Part shown: positions 55,604 to 64,000 of the stretch, in pieces
Layout of the letters: every line of letters starts with the position of its first letter
Numbering within the stretch: the stretch's first letter is position 1
Assembly (NCBI GenBank): GCA_030762935.1
Contig: CM060898.1
Location: 101,687,281 to 101,751,280 of the forward strand
Origin: Hymenopus coronatus
Lineage: Eukaryota; Arthropoda; Insecta; Mantodea; Hymenopodidae
DNA: 64,000 nucleotides
Reading direction: 5' to 3'
Notes under the pieces: model-generated
What the model was told of the DNA's origin: nothing
Seen by the model: the letters and a program-made list of their open reading frames with translations, nothing else
The model's database searches: none
Program-made: the position numbers and the translations under genes

Positions 55604-56752
55604 CGTTTAACAGCTTGTTAAAGCCTCTATTTGATATTCTGTAAAAAAAAAAAAAAAAAAAAGCTGATGTGTACCATTCACATGACTTTTTCTATATCCC
55701 TGCAACAAAGTATTCTTAAAAGGCTTATGCTTCTATTTACTTCATGCTAATCTAGAAAAAGTAGCAGAAATAGTCTTATTACCTTCTTTCTTGTAAGCAG
55801 AAAGGAAATAAGGGAGTTACCATAGGTTAAAGTGAAAGCCAAAAGCTGGTTGCTATGTGACTGAAGTTCCTTTGTTTGTATGGACATGAGTTGACAAATT
55901 CCTGTATGAGAAAAGTTAAGATTTTCGACCCTGAAAACAAAAACAAGGAATATCTCAAAAACGATCAACTGCAGGAAAAAAATGTACACAACATAAATTA
56001 TTTGTTTTAATGTGCTCTACATTTTGTGCGTGATAAGTTTTTGTCTATCTCTTAAGGTTTAGCAGTTATACAAAATTCCGGAAAATTCACCCAGAATAAA
56101 GTAGTCTTCAGAGGTTATTCCCAGAAAATTCAAAATATACATTTTATTTGTCGGGTAAATATCTTCAATATACGATATTTTAATCAAAATCGTTACATTT
56201 TTTAGAAAATCAAAAAACAGTTCCATGTAAAGGGTAGTTTGGGGTGTGGGGATTTTTCTCAAAATCTTCGTGTTGCATCCTTGGAAGATTCTAAACTTAA
56301 ATACCAAGTTTGGTATTTTACCGACTTTTCGTTTTTGAGCTATCGTGTTCACAGGCACACACACACGGACCTTTTCTGAAAATACTTTTTTTAGATAAAG
56401 AGGACCCTAAAACATATATTTCCGGTGAAATCTCGGTATTGAATTTTTTGGTGAGTGTAATACCTTCTTCTACATCTGATTAAAGTATAACAACTTATTT
56501 AGAACAGCTGCCAGTTGCTACTTTGTATTTTGTGACAGCTGATTAACGTTTAACAACTTGATAAAACCGCTAACCATTTGCTATGGGTTCTTTGGTACTC
56601 TGTAATATCTGAGTTTAACAACTTATTTAGCACCACTGACCAGTTGTTACGCGCCATTTGATATCCTGTAATATCTGCTAAAGAATTTAATAACCTCGTT
56701 AGAGACGCTAACCAGTTTCTAAATGCTATTTGGTATTCTATAAGATCGGAAA
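55604..56752. repeat. ~66-bp minisatellite split by a family-1 copy
   Basis: Units of the type CGTTTAACAACTTATTTAG..CCGCTAACCAGTTGCTA..GTATTCTGTAATATCTG. A partial unit is at 55604-55643 (ending TTTGATATTCTGTA). After the family-1 copy the array continues with four diverged units at about 56472-56548, 56549-56613, 56614-56681 and 56682-56752. The break falls in CTGTA|ATATCTGA. Confidence 0.82.
55663..56470 (+). mobile_element. Family-1 copy inserted in a minisatellite
   Basis: Begins GCTGATGTGTACCATTCACA after a 20-nt A-run and ends near GTGAGTGTAATACCTTCTTC. The terminal hairpin is missing. Confidence 0.88.
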
Positions 56753-58016
56753 AACATGTTAAAAGAAAGAAAATTACTGTTATCGATATAGGAGCCGAGA
56801 TTTGTGTTAGTGCTATCAATACTGACAAGAGGTGTAGTTTTAGTGTTTCTTGATGTTAAAGCGTAGCGGCGACAATCTTCTCAACCAGAGGTCTATTTTA
56901 TTCAGAAAAAAAGGTTTCCTAACAGCTTCCCCTGCATAAGGAATTGTCATTTAAACAAAGCATAACAATTATGCAGAATATTTATAATAAAATTAATAAT
57001 ATAATAGAATTCATAACGTATTAACGAAATAGAAAAGGAGCAGCGAACGTAAATAAAAAAACAAAAAAAAATCTCTTATAGCTACAATGATTACAAATAT
57101 ATTTGTTTAAAGATATTAAATGACATAAAGTTGATTATGAAGTATGGAAAGTGATCCTTTAAATACAACATTAGTGACGTTGTATATGAAATCCTTCACT
57201 TCGAACTTTTTACAGAAGTCCACAAAAAGTTTAGGAATGGTATATCATGCACCAACCATCAGACCTATAACCTGGATGAACAAGTTGTATTTGTCCAAAT
57301 AGTAGGGTTGTAGTGAAATCTCACTTATTTAGCCAGATGACGAGTCTGGTAGAATGGCAAGCATGTCGATCCGCCGACTTCTTCATTGACAGCTTCACCT
57401 TTAGATTTTGAAGCCTTAGCAATCTTGGTTAGGATTTTGTGATGTGTGGAGAGCCGTAATTTCTAACTAAAAGGACAGGAACCCAAGACGTGACCAATAT
57501 TTATAAACTAAATATATAATGAAGCTATTTATCTGCATAAATATTAAGTTTGTGGAAGATTATAGCTTATATAGGCAGCTATATTGTAGTACACCCAGTG
57601 CGGGGTAGCTTTCATCCCTACACTGCGCATACTAGGAGTAGTAGCTTTAGATGTAGATCTGTTTGTGCTTGCAAGGGGGAAGTGGGTGACCTCGGGTTTA
57701 AGGTGCAGGAGGATGTAGTTTTGGAGCGAAGATATCAGGAACCATAAATAAATACAAAACGGCACGAGGAGACAAATCTTTTACTGTTAAAAAGATAACG
57801 TATGGCTAGGAAGAGGAAACCCAAAGGCTAATCAAACTCCATTTGACTCATCTGATACATTATGAAGCTGGTAGTTTCACACCTTAAAATAAAAACTGTG
57901 CCATCGGATTGTATCACATCGGCAGCTCAGATGAACCAGGCTGAACAAAGAAACAAGGCTCTTCTGATCTAGATGCTCACTGTTTATGCCAGTATTGCGT
58001 TAGGAGGTCACAGATA
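56753..58016. other. Interval without recognised gene
   Basis: Frames at 57544-57765 (minus) and 57550-57747 (plus) overlap and are unassigned. On the minus strand around 57320-57180, LFIQVIGLMVG and KLFVDFCKKFEVKDFIYNVT look coding-like but lie near stops. The source may be a decayed mobile element. Confidence 0.3.
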
Positions 58017-58235
58017 AGGTAGCATTTACTATTCGCTTCTCACCTAGACGGCTCGGGTTGGATCCCAAGCGACCACATGTAGCTTTGTGGTGGACAAAGT
58101 TGCGCAGTGCTGGTTTTCTCCGTGTTCTCCCTGCCATCTCATTCCACCAATGCTCCATCTTCATTTCATGTATCACCAGTGTCATCGCCTGCGGTGCCTC
58201 AAGTAGTAAAAGCGGGCGGTAAACACTACCAAAAA
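58017..58235 (+). mobile_element. tRNA-derived SINE, family A
   Basis: Begins near AGGTAGCATTTACTATTCGC, then CTCGGGTTGGATCCCAAGCG (B-box remnant), GTGGTGGACAAAGTTGCGCA, GTTTTCTCCGTGTTCTCCCT, GTATCACCAGTGTCATCGCC and GGTAAACACTACCAAAAA. Confidence 0.83.
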
Positions 58236-58293
58236 TTCTAGATAACTCTTAGAAAACTTGTATACCGTAAGAGAGACAATAACTTATTAAAAA

Positions 58294-59159
58294 ATCTGAT
58301 GTGTACTATTCACATGACTTTCTCCATATCCCTGCAACAAATAATTCTTAAAAAGCTTATACTTCTATTTATTTTATGCTAATCAGAAAAAATTAGCAGA
58401 AATAGTCTTATTACTCGCATCCTTGTAAGTAGAAGCAAAATAAGGGACAACCGTAGGTTAAAGTGATAGTCAAAAGCTGGTTGCTATGTCAATGAAGTTC
58501 CTTTGTTTATATGGATAGGAGTTGACAAGTTCCAGTATGAGAAAAGTATACGTTTTTCATAGCAGAAACCAAAAATAAGGAATGTCACAAAAACGACGAA
58601 CTCCACGAAAAAAATGTATATAACATAAATTGTGTGCTTTAATGTGCTCTATATTTTTTGTGTAGTAAGATTTTTCCATCTCTTACGGTTTAGCAGTTAT
58701 TCAAAATTTAGTAAAATTCATCCAGAATAAACTACTCTTCAGAGGCTATTCCCAGAAAATTCAAGATATACATTTCATTTGTCAGGTAAATATGTTTAAT
58801 ATCCGAAATTGTAATCAAAATCGTTAGAGCCATTTTTGAGAAAATCAAAATTTTCGAAAAAAGTTCCATGTAAAGGGTAGTTGGGGGTGGGAGGATTTTT
58901 CTCAAAATCTTCGTGTCGCATACCTGGAAGATACTAAACTTAAATACCAAGTTTGGTATTTTACCGACTTTTCGTTTTTGAGTTATCGTGTTCACACACA
59001 CACATACACACACACACACGGACCTTTTTGTGAAAATGCTTTTTTTTTTTTGGATATTGGGACCCTAAAACATATTTCCGGTGAAATCTCGGTATCGAAT
59101 TTTTGGTGGAGTGCAATACTTTCTCTTTACACTATGTACATAGTGCGTATGGAGAAAGT
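58294..59159 (+). mobile_element. Family-1 complete copy, close relative of 41814-42664
   Basis: 866 bp. TCTGATGTGTACTATTCACA to GCGTATGGAGAAAGT. Its CA tract is split by CATA (58995-59019). An 11-nt T-run follows. Confidence 0.93.
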
Positions 59160-59192
59160 AAAAATGTAGATATCGTTAAACAAAGATAAACT

Positions 59193-59391
59193 GAAATACC
59201 AAGTTTGGTCTTTTCGTTTTTGAGCTATGCTGTCCACAGACACACACATGGACCTTTTTCTAAAAATGTTTTTCTTTTTGGAATCGGGGAGACCCCAAAC
59301 ATGTACTTCCGGTGAAATCTTGATTTCGAATTCTTGGGTGCAATACAATACCTTCTCTATTCACTATGTACATAGTAAGTGTAGAGAAATT
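59193..59391 (+). mobile_element. Family-1 3' fragment
   Basis: AATACCAAGTTTGGTCTTTT to AAGTGTAGAGAAATT, with a complete hairpin (TCTCTATTCACTATGTACAT). Confidence 0.85.
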
Positions 59392-60306
59392 AAAAATAAA
59401 TAAAGGCGCATCCTCCAAAATAATCAAATTTGCCCGAAATTCGATTTTAGGAGTATTTCAAAACATTGGCTTGTTTATGATATAATATTATTCTGCACAA
59501 ATTTCACAGGATTTACCAGACCTCTCGAATGAGGCAATCTTTTAAAAGATGGTTGCCATGTACTTGAAATTCGTTTCATTTCATGGCAAGAAGTTGACAA
59601 ATTCCCGAATAGAGTAGTTATTTTAAATCTAAAACCAAAGACAAATAACTTCTCGGAAACTTTTACTGCCTGAACGACCTCGGTTGGTACACACCAGCAG
59701 TTGTTTTATATAATAGAAGAGTAAATTATGAAGAAGAGCACGTGAAATTAACTTTTCACAGTGTGCCAGTGATCTTTGCCAGCGCCTTGAATGGCTCTAA
59801 GCTGCGCCGAAGAAAATTCGCATTCCTTATGCTGTTACGCTGACACCTGCTGGAGAGATATATAACGAATTCCATATGTCCTAGAACCACTTTTTGTCAC
59901 TCATAGCGTTATAGTTTATCGCTTAGAAGCGCGGCTAGAGAAAGAAAGTGGTAGGCATGTTTCACGTGTATTTAACTACATCCGCCCCGGGTTGTAAATG
60001 GCCTATGACAGCCCGCCTTTCCGATGTTTGGCTGGCCACGTGTGATGCCTGGTGTTAACAAACCGAGAAACCACCATCCTGACGCCAAGCACGGAAATGT
60101 AATGGGATCACGATATTTGGGTTCCTTCCCTCATTACTTATCTCATTTAATTAGAAACTGGAGCGCCTGTTTGAAACAGTCATTTTGAAAGTTTAGGCAA
60201 AATACGAGCGACAATCTAAACATTGGAGGTGTCTCCTATCGTTAGGAAAAAGAAAAGGCGCACGAGCAAATCAAAATTCAAAGAAATAATTATTTTAGTT
60301 TCTATT
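59392..60306. other. Interval, mostly unassigned
   Basis: Holds a forward family-1 internal piece at 59515-59665 (GGTTGCCATGTACTTGAAAT; AGAAGTTGACAAATTCCCGA). A GC-richer stretch at 59990-60110 (CCGCCCCGGGTTGTAAATGG, ACCATCCTGACGCCAAGC) may be a retroposon remnant. No gene recognised. Confidence 0.4.
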
Positions 60307-60308
60307 AA

Positions 60309-60916
60309 CATTCCACCCAAAATTTCAATACCGAGACTTCAGTGGAAATTCAAATTTTGAAATCCTCTGAACACAAAAAAGTATTACTTTCTCTACACGT
60401 GCTATGTACAGAGTGTACAGAGAAGGAATTCACCCAAAAATTCGAAACCCAGATTTCACCAGTAATAGGCGTTTTAGGGTCACCTGAATTAAAAAAAAAA
60501 AAAAAAAATCAGTAAAACGTCCGTGTGTCCATGTATCAGAATAAAGAGGTATTTAGAGGCTATTCACAGAAAGTTCAGGAAATACATTTATTTGGGCTGT
60601 AAATATCTTTAATACACTGGATTTAATGAAAATCGTTACAGCCATTTTTTGGAAAATAAACATTTTCGAACATTTTGAAAAGATTCGTATCACATCCTTG
60701 GAAAATACAAAACCCAAATATCAAGTTTGTTATTTAACGGCATTTTAATTTGTGAGCTATGCTGTCTAGAGACACACACATGGACTTTTTTTAAATGTGT
60801 TTTTGGATTCAGGGGATCCTAAATCATGTATTTCCGCTGAAATCTCGGTATCGAATTTTTTGGTGGAGTGCAATACCTTCTCTATACAGTATGTACATAG
60901 TGCGTATAGAAAAAGT
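60309..60916. mobile_element. Family-1 mosaic: two reverse 3' fragments, then a forward 3' half
   Basis: Reverse 60309-60385 (no hairpin), reverse 60386-60534 with hairpin ACTTTCTCTACACGTGCTAT and an A-run of about 18 at 60491-60508, then forward from CAGAATAAAGAGGTATTTAG to CGTATAGAAAAAGT at 60916. The reverse-to-forward switch is at the GT microsatellite position. Confidence 0.8.
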
Positions 60917-61257
60917 AAAAAAAGGAAATGCTGACTGAAAATGTGGAGTAATGTTTGTCATAGAACAAGCTGGATCAAACTCTTGGTGTCCGTGGACCAC
61001 ACATAATGAAACGCCAAAATGCGGATAGCTAAGAACAGTGCTAGCTTTGTCTATAAGGAACTACTTGTGAAGGGTCCGTTGTGACCTTGTGTGGGACAAA
61101 TGGCGCAAAAACCTTCAGTCCTCTTCGATAATCTTCCCGCACAGTTCGCCGCTATTTAACCATCCTTAGTCAAATAATTCACTAGGCGCATTTGCTCAAT
61201 TGTCATAGCAGATGGAGCTCGGTCTGTTCCTACCACAGAAACCTCTTGTACTGTCTT
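60917..61257. other. Interval without recognised gene
   Basis: Somewhat GC-richer, with no repeat I recognise. Minus-strand frames are broken by stops. Confidence 0.35.
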
Positions 61258-61345
61258 ACTTTCTCCAGTACGTATGAACAATACACACAGTAGGTGGAGA
61301 AGGTATTGCAATTCGATACCTAGATTTCATAGAAAATACACGTTT
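61258..61345 (-). mobile_element. Family-1 3' fragment
   Basis: ACTTTCTCCAGTACGTATGA hairpin variant through AGAAAATACACGTTTTAC. Confidence 0.75.
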
Positions 61346-61476
61346 TACTTATTATGATCCCTGTGTTTAGAACAAAAAATATTTTTTCTAGTTGTTACAC
61401 AAACAACTTTCCTTACAAAAGATCATTCTTTATCTACGAAATGCTAATCAAGGTAAACAGTAGCAGAATTGATCTT

Positions 61477-61854
61477 TTGTTTTTTAATTTATTTATTTTA
61501 GGTCGCTTTAACGCCTAGGTCATATCGCCACCATACAATAGTTATAACAATTGAATTCATTATATTACATTGGAACTATTTACAGATTAAACACAGGTCT
61601 GCGAAATAAAATTACATTAGAAGCATGTTATTACAATAACTTATTTACACATTAAACACAGGTCTGTGAATTAAAATTACACTAGAAAAGCAAGTTATTA
61701 CAATAAATTATTTACACATTAAACACAGGTCTGTGAATTAGAATTACATTAGAAAAGAAAGCTATTACAGTAAGTTGTTTACATATTAAACACAGGTCTG
61801 GGAATTAAATTTACATTAGAATAGGAAGTTTTACACACATTTAAATAAAATATT
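61477..61854 (-). mobile_element. Retroposon with 11-bp target duplication and internal minisatellite
   Basis: A 378-bp insertion flanked by GAATTGATCTT (61466-61476 and 61855-61865). On the minus strand its end reads GGCGATATGACCTAGGCGTT, AAAGCGACCTAAAATAAATA and an A-rich tail, matching family E. The rest is four units of a 65-67-bp repeat. No tRNA-like head is seen, so it is 5'-truncated or replaced by the repeats. Confidence 0.83.
61575..61830. repeat. Four-unit minisatellite, 65-67 bp period
   Basis: ACACAGGTCTG starts at 61591, 61656, 61723 and 61790. Each unit contains TTTACACATTAAACACAGG and TTACATTAGAA(A)AG(A)AAG. Confidence 0.93.
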
Positions 61855-62627
61855 GAATTGATCTTATTACTTGCTTCCTTGTGAGTATAAGGGAGTAGGC
61901 TAGGCTAAATCGATAGTCATATCTTTTAAAAGCTGGTCTTGTATAAAACAGAAGTTCGGTTCGCTTTGCATGGTCAGCATTGAAACAAAAGAGATGAATC
62001 AAAACGTCATTTCCTGTTTGATAAAGTTAAAGTAGTTCAAAATTGAAACTAAAAACAAGGAGTATCTCAGAAACCGTCACCTCTACATAAAAAACGATAT
62101 AACATTATGTATTTTAACGAGATCTGCATTCTTGGTCTAATAAGTTTTTGTCTATCTCTTACGGTTTACAAAACTCATCCAAAGTAAAGTGTTCTTCAGA
62201 GGCTATTTACAGAAAATTAAAAATATACATTTTATTTGTGATGAAATTATTCTTAATATACTGTATTTTAATAAAAATCATTAGAGCCATTTTTGTGAAA
62301 AACGAAATATTCAAAAAGTATTCCATGTAAAGGATAGTTTGGGGCGCGGAGATTTTCCTCTAAAAATCTTTTTCTCTCATCCTTGGAAGATACTAAATCT
62401 AAATATCAAGTTTGGTATTTAACGGTATTTTTGTTTTTGAGCTGTCCTATCCACACACATACACAGACACACAAACAAGGCTCATTTTCTAAAAATACTT
62501 TTCGGACTCAGAGGACCCCAAAACAATATTCCCGATGAAATCTCGACATCGAACTTTTGGAAGGAATAAAATACCTGCGCTATCCGCTATGTACATTGTA
62601 CATATGGGGCTAGTGGAAGGAAAAAAA

Positions 62628-63587
62628 ATCTGATGTGTTTCATTCGCATGAATTTCGCTACATTTCTGTAACAAATTGATGTAGAAAAAGCTTATTCTTC
62701 TATCTACATCATGCTAATGGAGGTAAACGTTACCAGATTGTGTCCTTATTACTTGGTCCCTTGTAAGTAGAAGAGAGAAAATCTAATGTGTTTCATGCAC
62801 ATGATGTCCTCTAGCTGTTCGGCAAACAAACGTTTTATTCAAAAGATTTATCTTTTATCTACATCATGCTAATCAAGATAAACACAAGCCTCCTTGAAGT
62901 AGACGGGAAATAAGCAAATACGCAGATTAAAGCGATAATCTCGTCCTTTGAAAGCCGTTCGCTATGTCAAACAATTGAAATTACAAGCTCTCTGCTTGCC
63001 AGGAGTAAACAAACGAGAAACGAGAAGAAAGATGTCTTCCCACTGAAACTAATAATCCGGAATGTCTCGGAAACGGTTAACTCTACAAAAAAATGTATAT
63101 GACAAACTGTGTCTTAATGAGGTTTAAATTTTTTGTATAGTACGTTTTTGTAAATCTCCTACGGTTTTTCAGTTACATAAAAGTTATCCAGAATTAAAGG
63201 CTACTCAAGATAGCAACACACTTCGTTTGTCATAAAAATATATTAAATATAAGGTATTTTAATCAAAATTATTAGAGCCATTTTTTAGAAAATAAAATGT
63301 TTTGAAAATTGTTCCATGTAAAGGGCAATTGTGGTGGGGGAACTTTCTTGAAAATCTTTGTATCGCATCCTTGGAAGATACTGATCTTAAATGTCAAGTT
63401 TGGTATTAGTGGACTTTCCGTTTTTGAGCTATGCTGCTCACACACACGGACATTTTTCTAAAAATGCTTCTTTTTTTATTCAGAAGGTCTCAAAACATGT
63501 ATTTCCGGTGAAATCTCGGTATCCAATTTTTGGGCTCAATACAATACCTTCTCTATACACTATGTACATAGTACCTGTAGAGAAAGC
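62628..63587 (+). mobile_element. Two family-1 copies stacked head to tail
   Basis: First 5' end ATCTGATGTGTTTCATTCGC (62628), cut off after ~150 bp. Second 5' end ATCTAATGTGTTTCATGCAC at 62781, complete to CTGTAGAGAAAGC at 63587. The same junction occurs at 39861/40011. Confidence 0.87.
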
Positions 63588-63594
63588 AAAAAGG

Positions 63595-64000
63595 TCATTT
63601 TTGGAAAAAGGTGAACACAACTCAAAAGCGAAAACTCGGTAAAATACCACATTTAATATTTGTTTTATACTATCTTCCAAAAATGCGACACAAAGATTTT
63701 GAGGAAAAATCTCCCCACCCTAAACTACCCTTTACATGTAAAAAATTGCAAACATTGTAATTTCTCAAAAATGGCTCTCAACAATTTTGATTAAAATACC
63801 CTATGTTAAACATACTCGCTGGACAATCAAAATGTGTATCTTAAAACGCTTGTCATTTAACTGTCTTAAACATATGCTAATTTAATAAAAATACATCAAT
63901 TTTTCAGTAAAACAAAGTTGTAAAAATGTAGTCCCTGTAAACGGCAGCGTGAGGTGAGGGATTATTTTGAAAATCTTTGTCACATCCTTGGAAGGTACTG
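63595..64000. mobile_element. Family-1 fragments running off the window
   Basis: Reverse internal part 63595 to about 63860 (GAACACAACTCAAAAGCG; TTTTGATTAAAATACCC), then a forward internal part from about 63890 to the window end (CAGCGTGAGGTGAGGGATTA; CACATCCTTGGAAGGTACTG). Confidence 0.75.

Larger units (their letters stand above)
61380..62620 (+). mobile_element. Family-1 copy split by a retroposon
   Basis: The 5' part TCTAGTTGTTACACAAACAA to GAATTGATCTT (61476), then the insertion, then ATTACTTGCTTCCTTGTGAG from 61866 to about 62620 with a hairpin of the CTATCCGCTATGTACATTGT type. Confidence 0.88.

Noticed and set aside
61575..61830. CRISPR-like regular repeats
   Set aside because: The units are contiguous 65-67-bp tandem repeats without unique spacers, in a eukaryotic retroposon.

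Overview
This 64-kb window looks like AT-rich, intron- or intergenic-type nuclear DNA from an animal, most likely an arthropod or another invertebrate. It holds tRNA-derived SINEs, mariner (DD34D) transposons, a 5'-truncated LINE, a candidate solo LTR and one very abundant interspersed repeat. I found no intact protein-coding gene, rRNA, free-standing tRNA gene, CRISPR array or bacterial operon. The species cannot be determined from what I can see.

The window is dominated by one repeat family, called 'family 1' here, with more than 50 complete or partial copies in both orientations. In forward orientation a complete copy is about 0.75-0.9 kb. It starts TCTGATGTG after an A-run and has a subterminal ACTTTCTCTAC about 22 nt in. 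It has a variable (CA)n/(GT)n microsatellite in its 3' third. It ends with a long hairpin (arms TTCTCTATAC / GTATAGAGAA around TATGTACATA) followed by GAGAAAGT and another A-run. The near-3' hairpin, the asymmetric inverted repeat ACTTTCTCTA/TAGAGAAAGT, the central microsatellite, A|A (T|T) insertion and head-to-tail stacking fit a non-autonomous Helentron/Helitron2-like element (the HINE or DINE-1 type). No Rep/helicase gene is present, so that class is an inference.

Layout. 1-2.1 kb: unique-looking DNA with a 109-bp duplication and a decayed transposase fragment. 2.15-10.4 kb: dense family-1 copies, one SINE and a GC-rich block at 7.1-7.4 kb. 10.7-12.3 kb: mariner 1 inside a family-1 copy. 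12.7-25.7 kb: family-1 copies, some nested, with a LINE 3' half (17-18.9 kb) and SINE insertions. 25.8-27.1 kb: mariner 2. 27.5-30.4 kb: family 1 and SINEs. 30.4-34.1 kb: an island almost free of family 1. 34.1-37.7 kb: family 1 with a candidate solo LTR. 37.8-41.5 kb: mariner 3, broken into segments by several family-1 copies. 41.5-49.1 kb: dense family 1. 49.2-52.1 kb: a second island, with a possible acidic exon on the minus strand. 52.1-64 kb: family 1, SINEs, a minisatellite invaded by family 1, and a retroposon carrying its own minisatellite.

The nesting gives relative ages. Mariner 3 is older than the family-1 copies inside it. Several family-1 copies are older than mariner 1, the SINEs, the LINE fragment and the LTR that interrupt them. 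Peptides that recur across the window (for example KIPNLVFKFSIFQ) are the antisense strand of family 1, not host genes.
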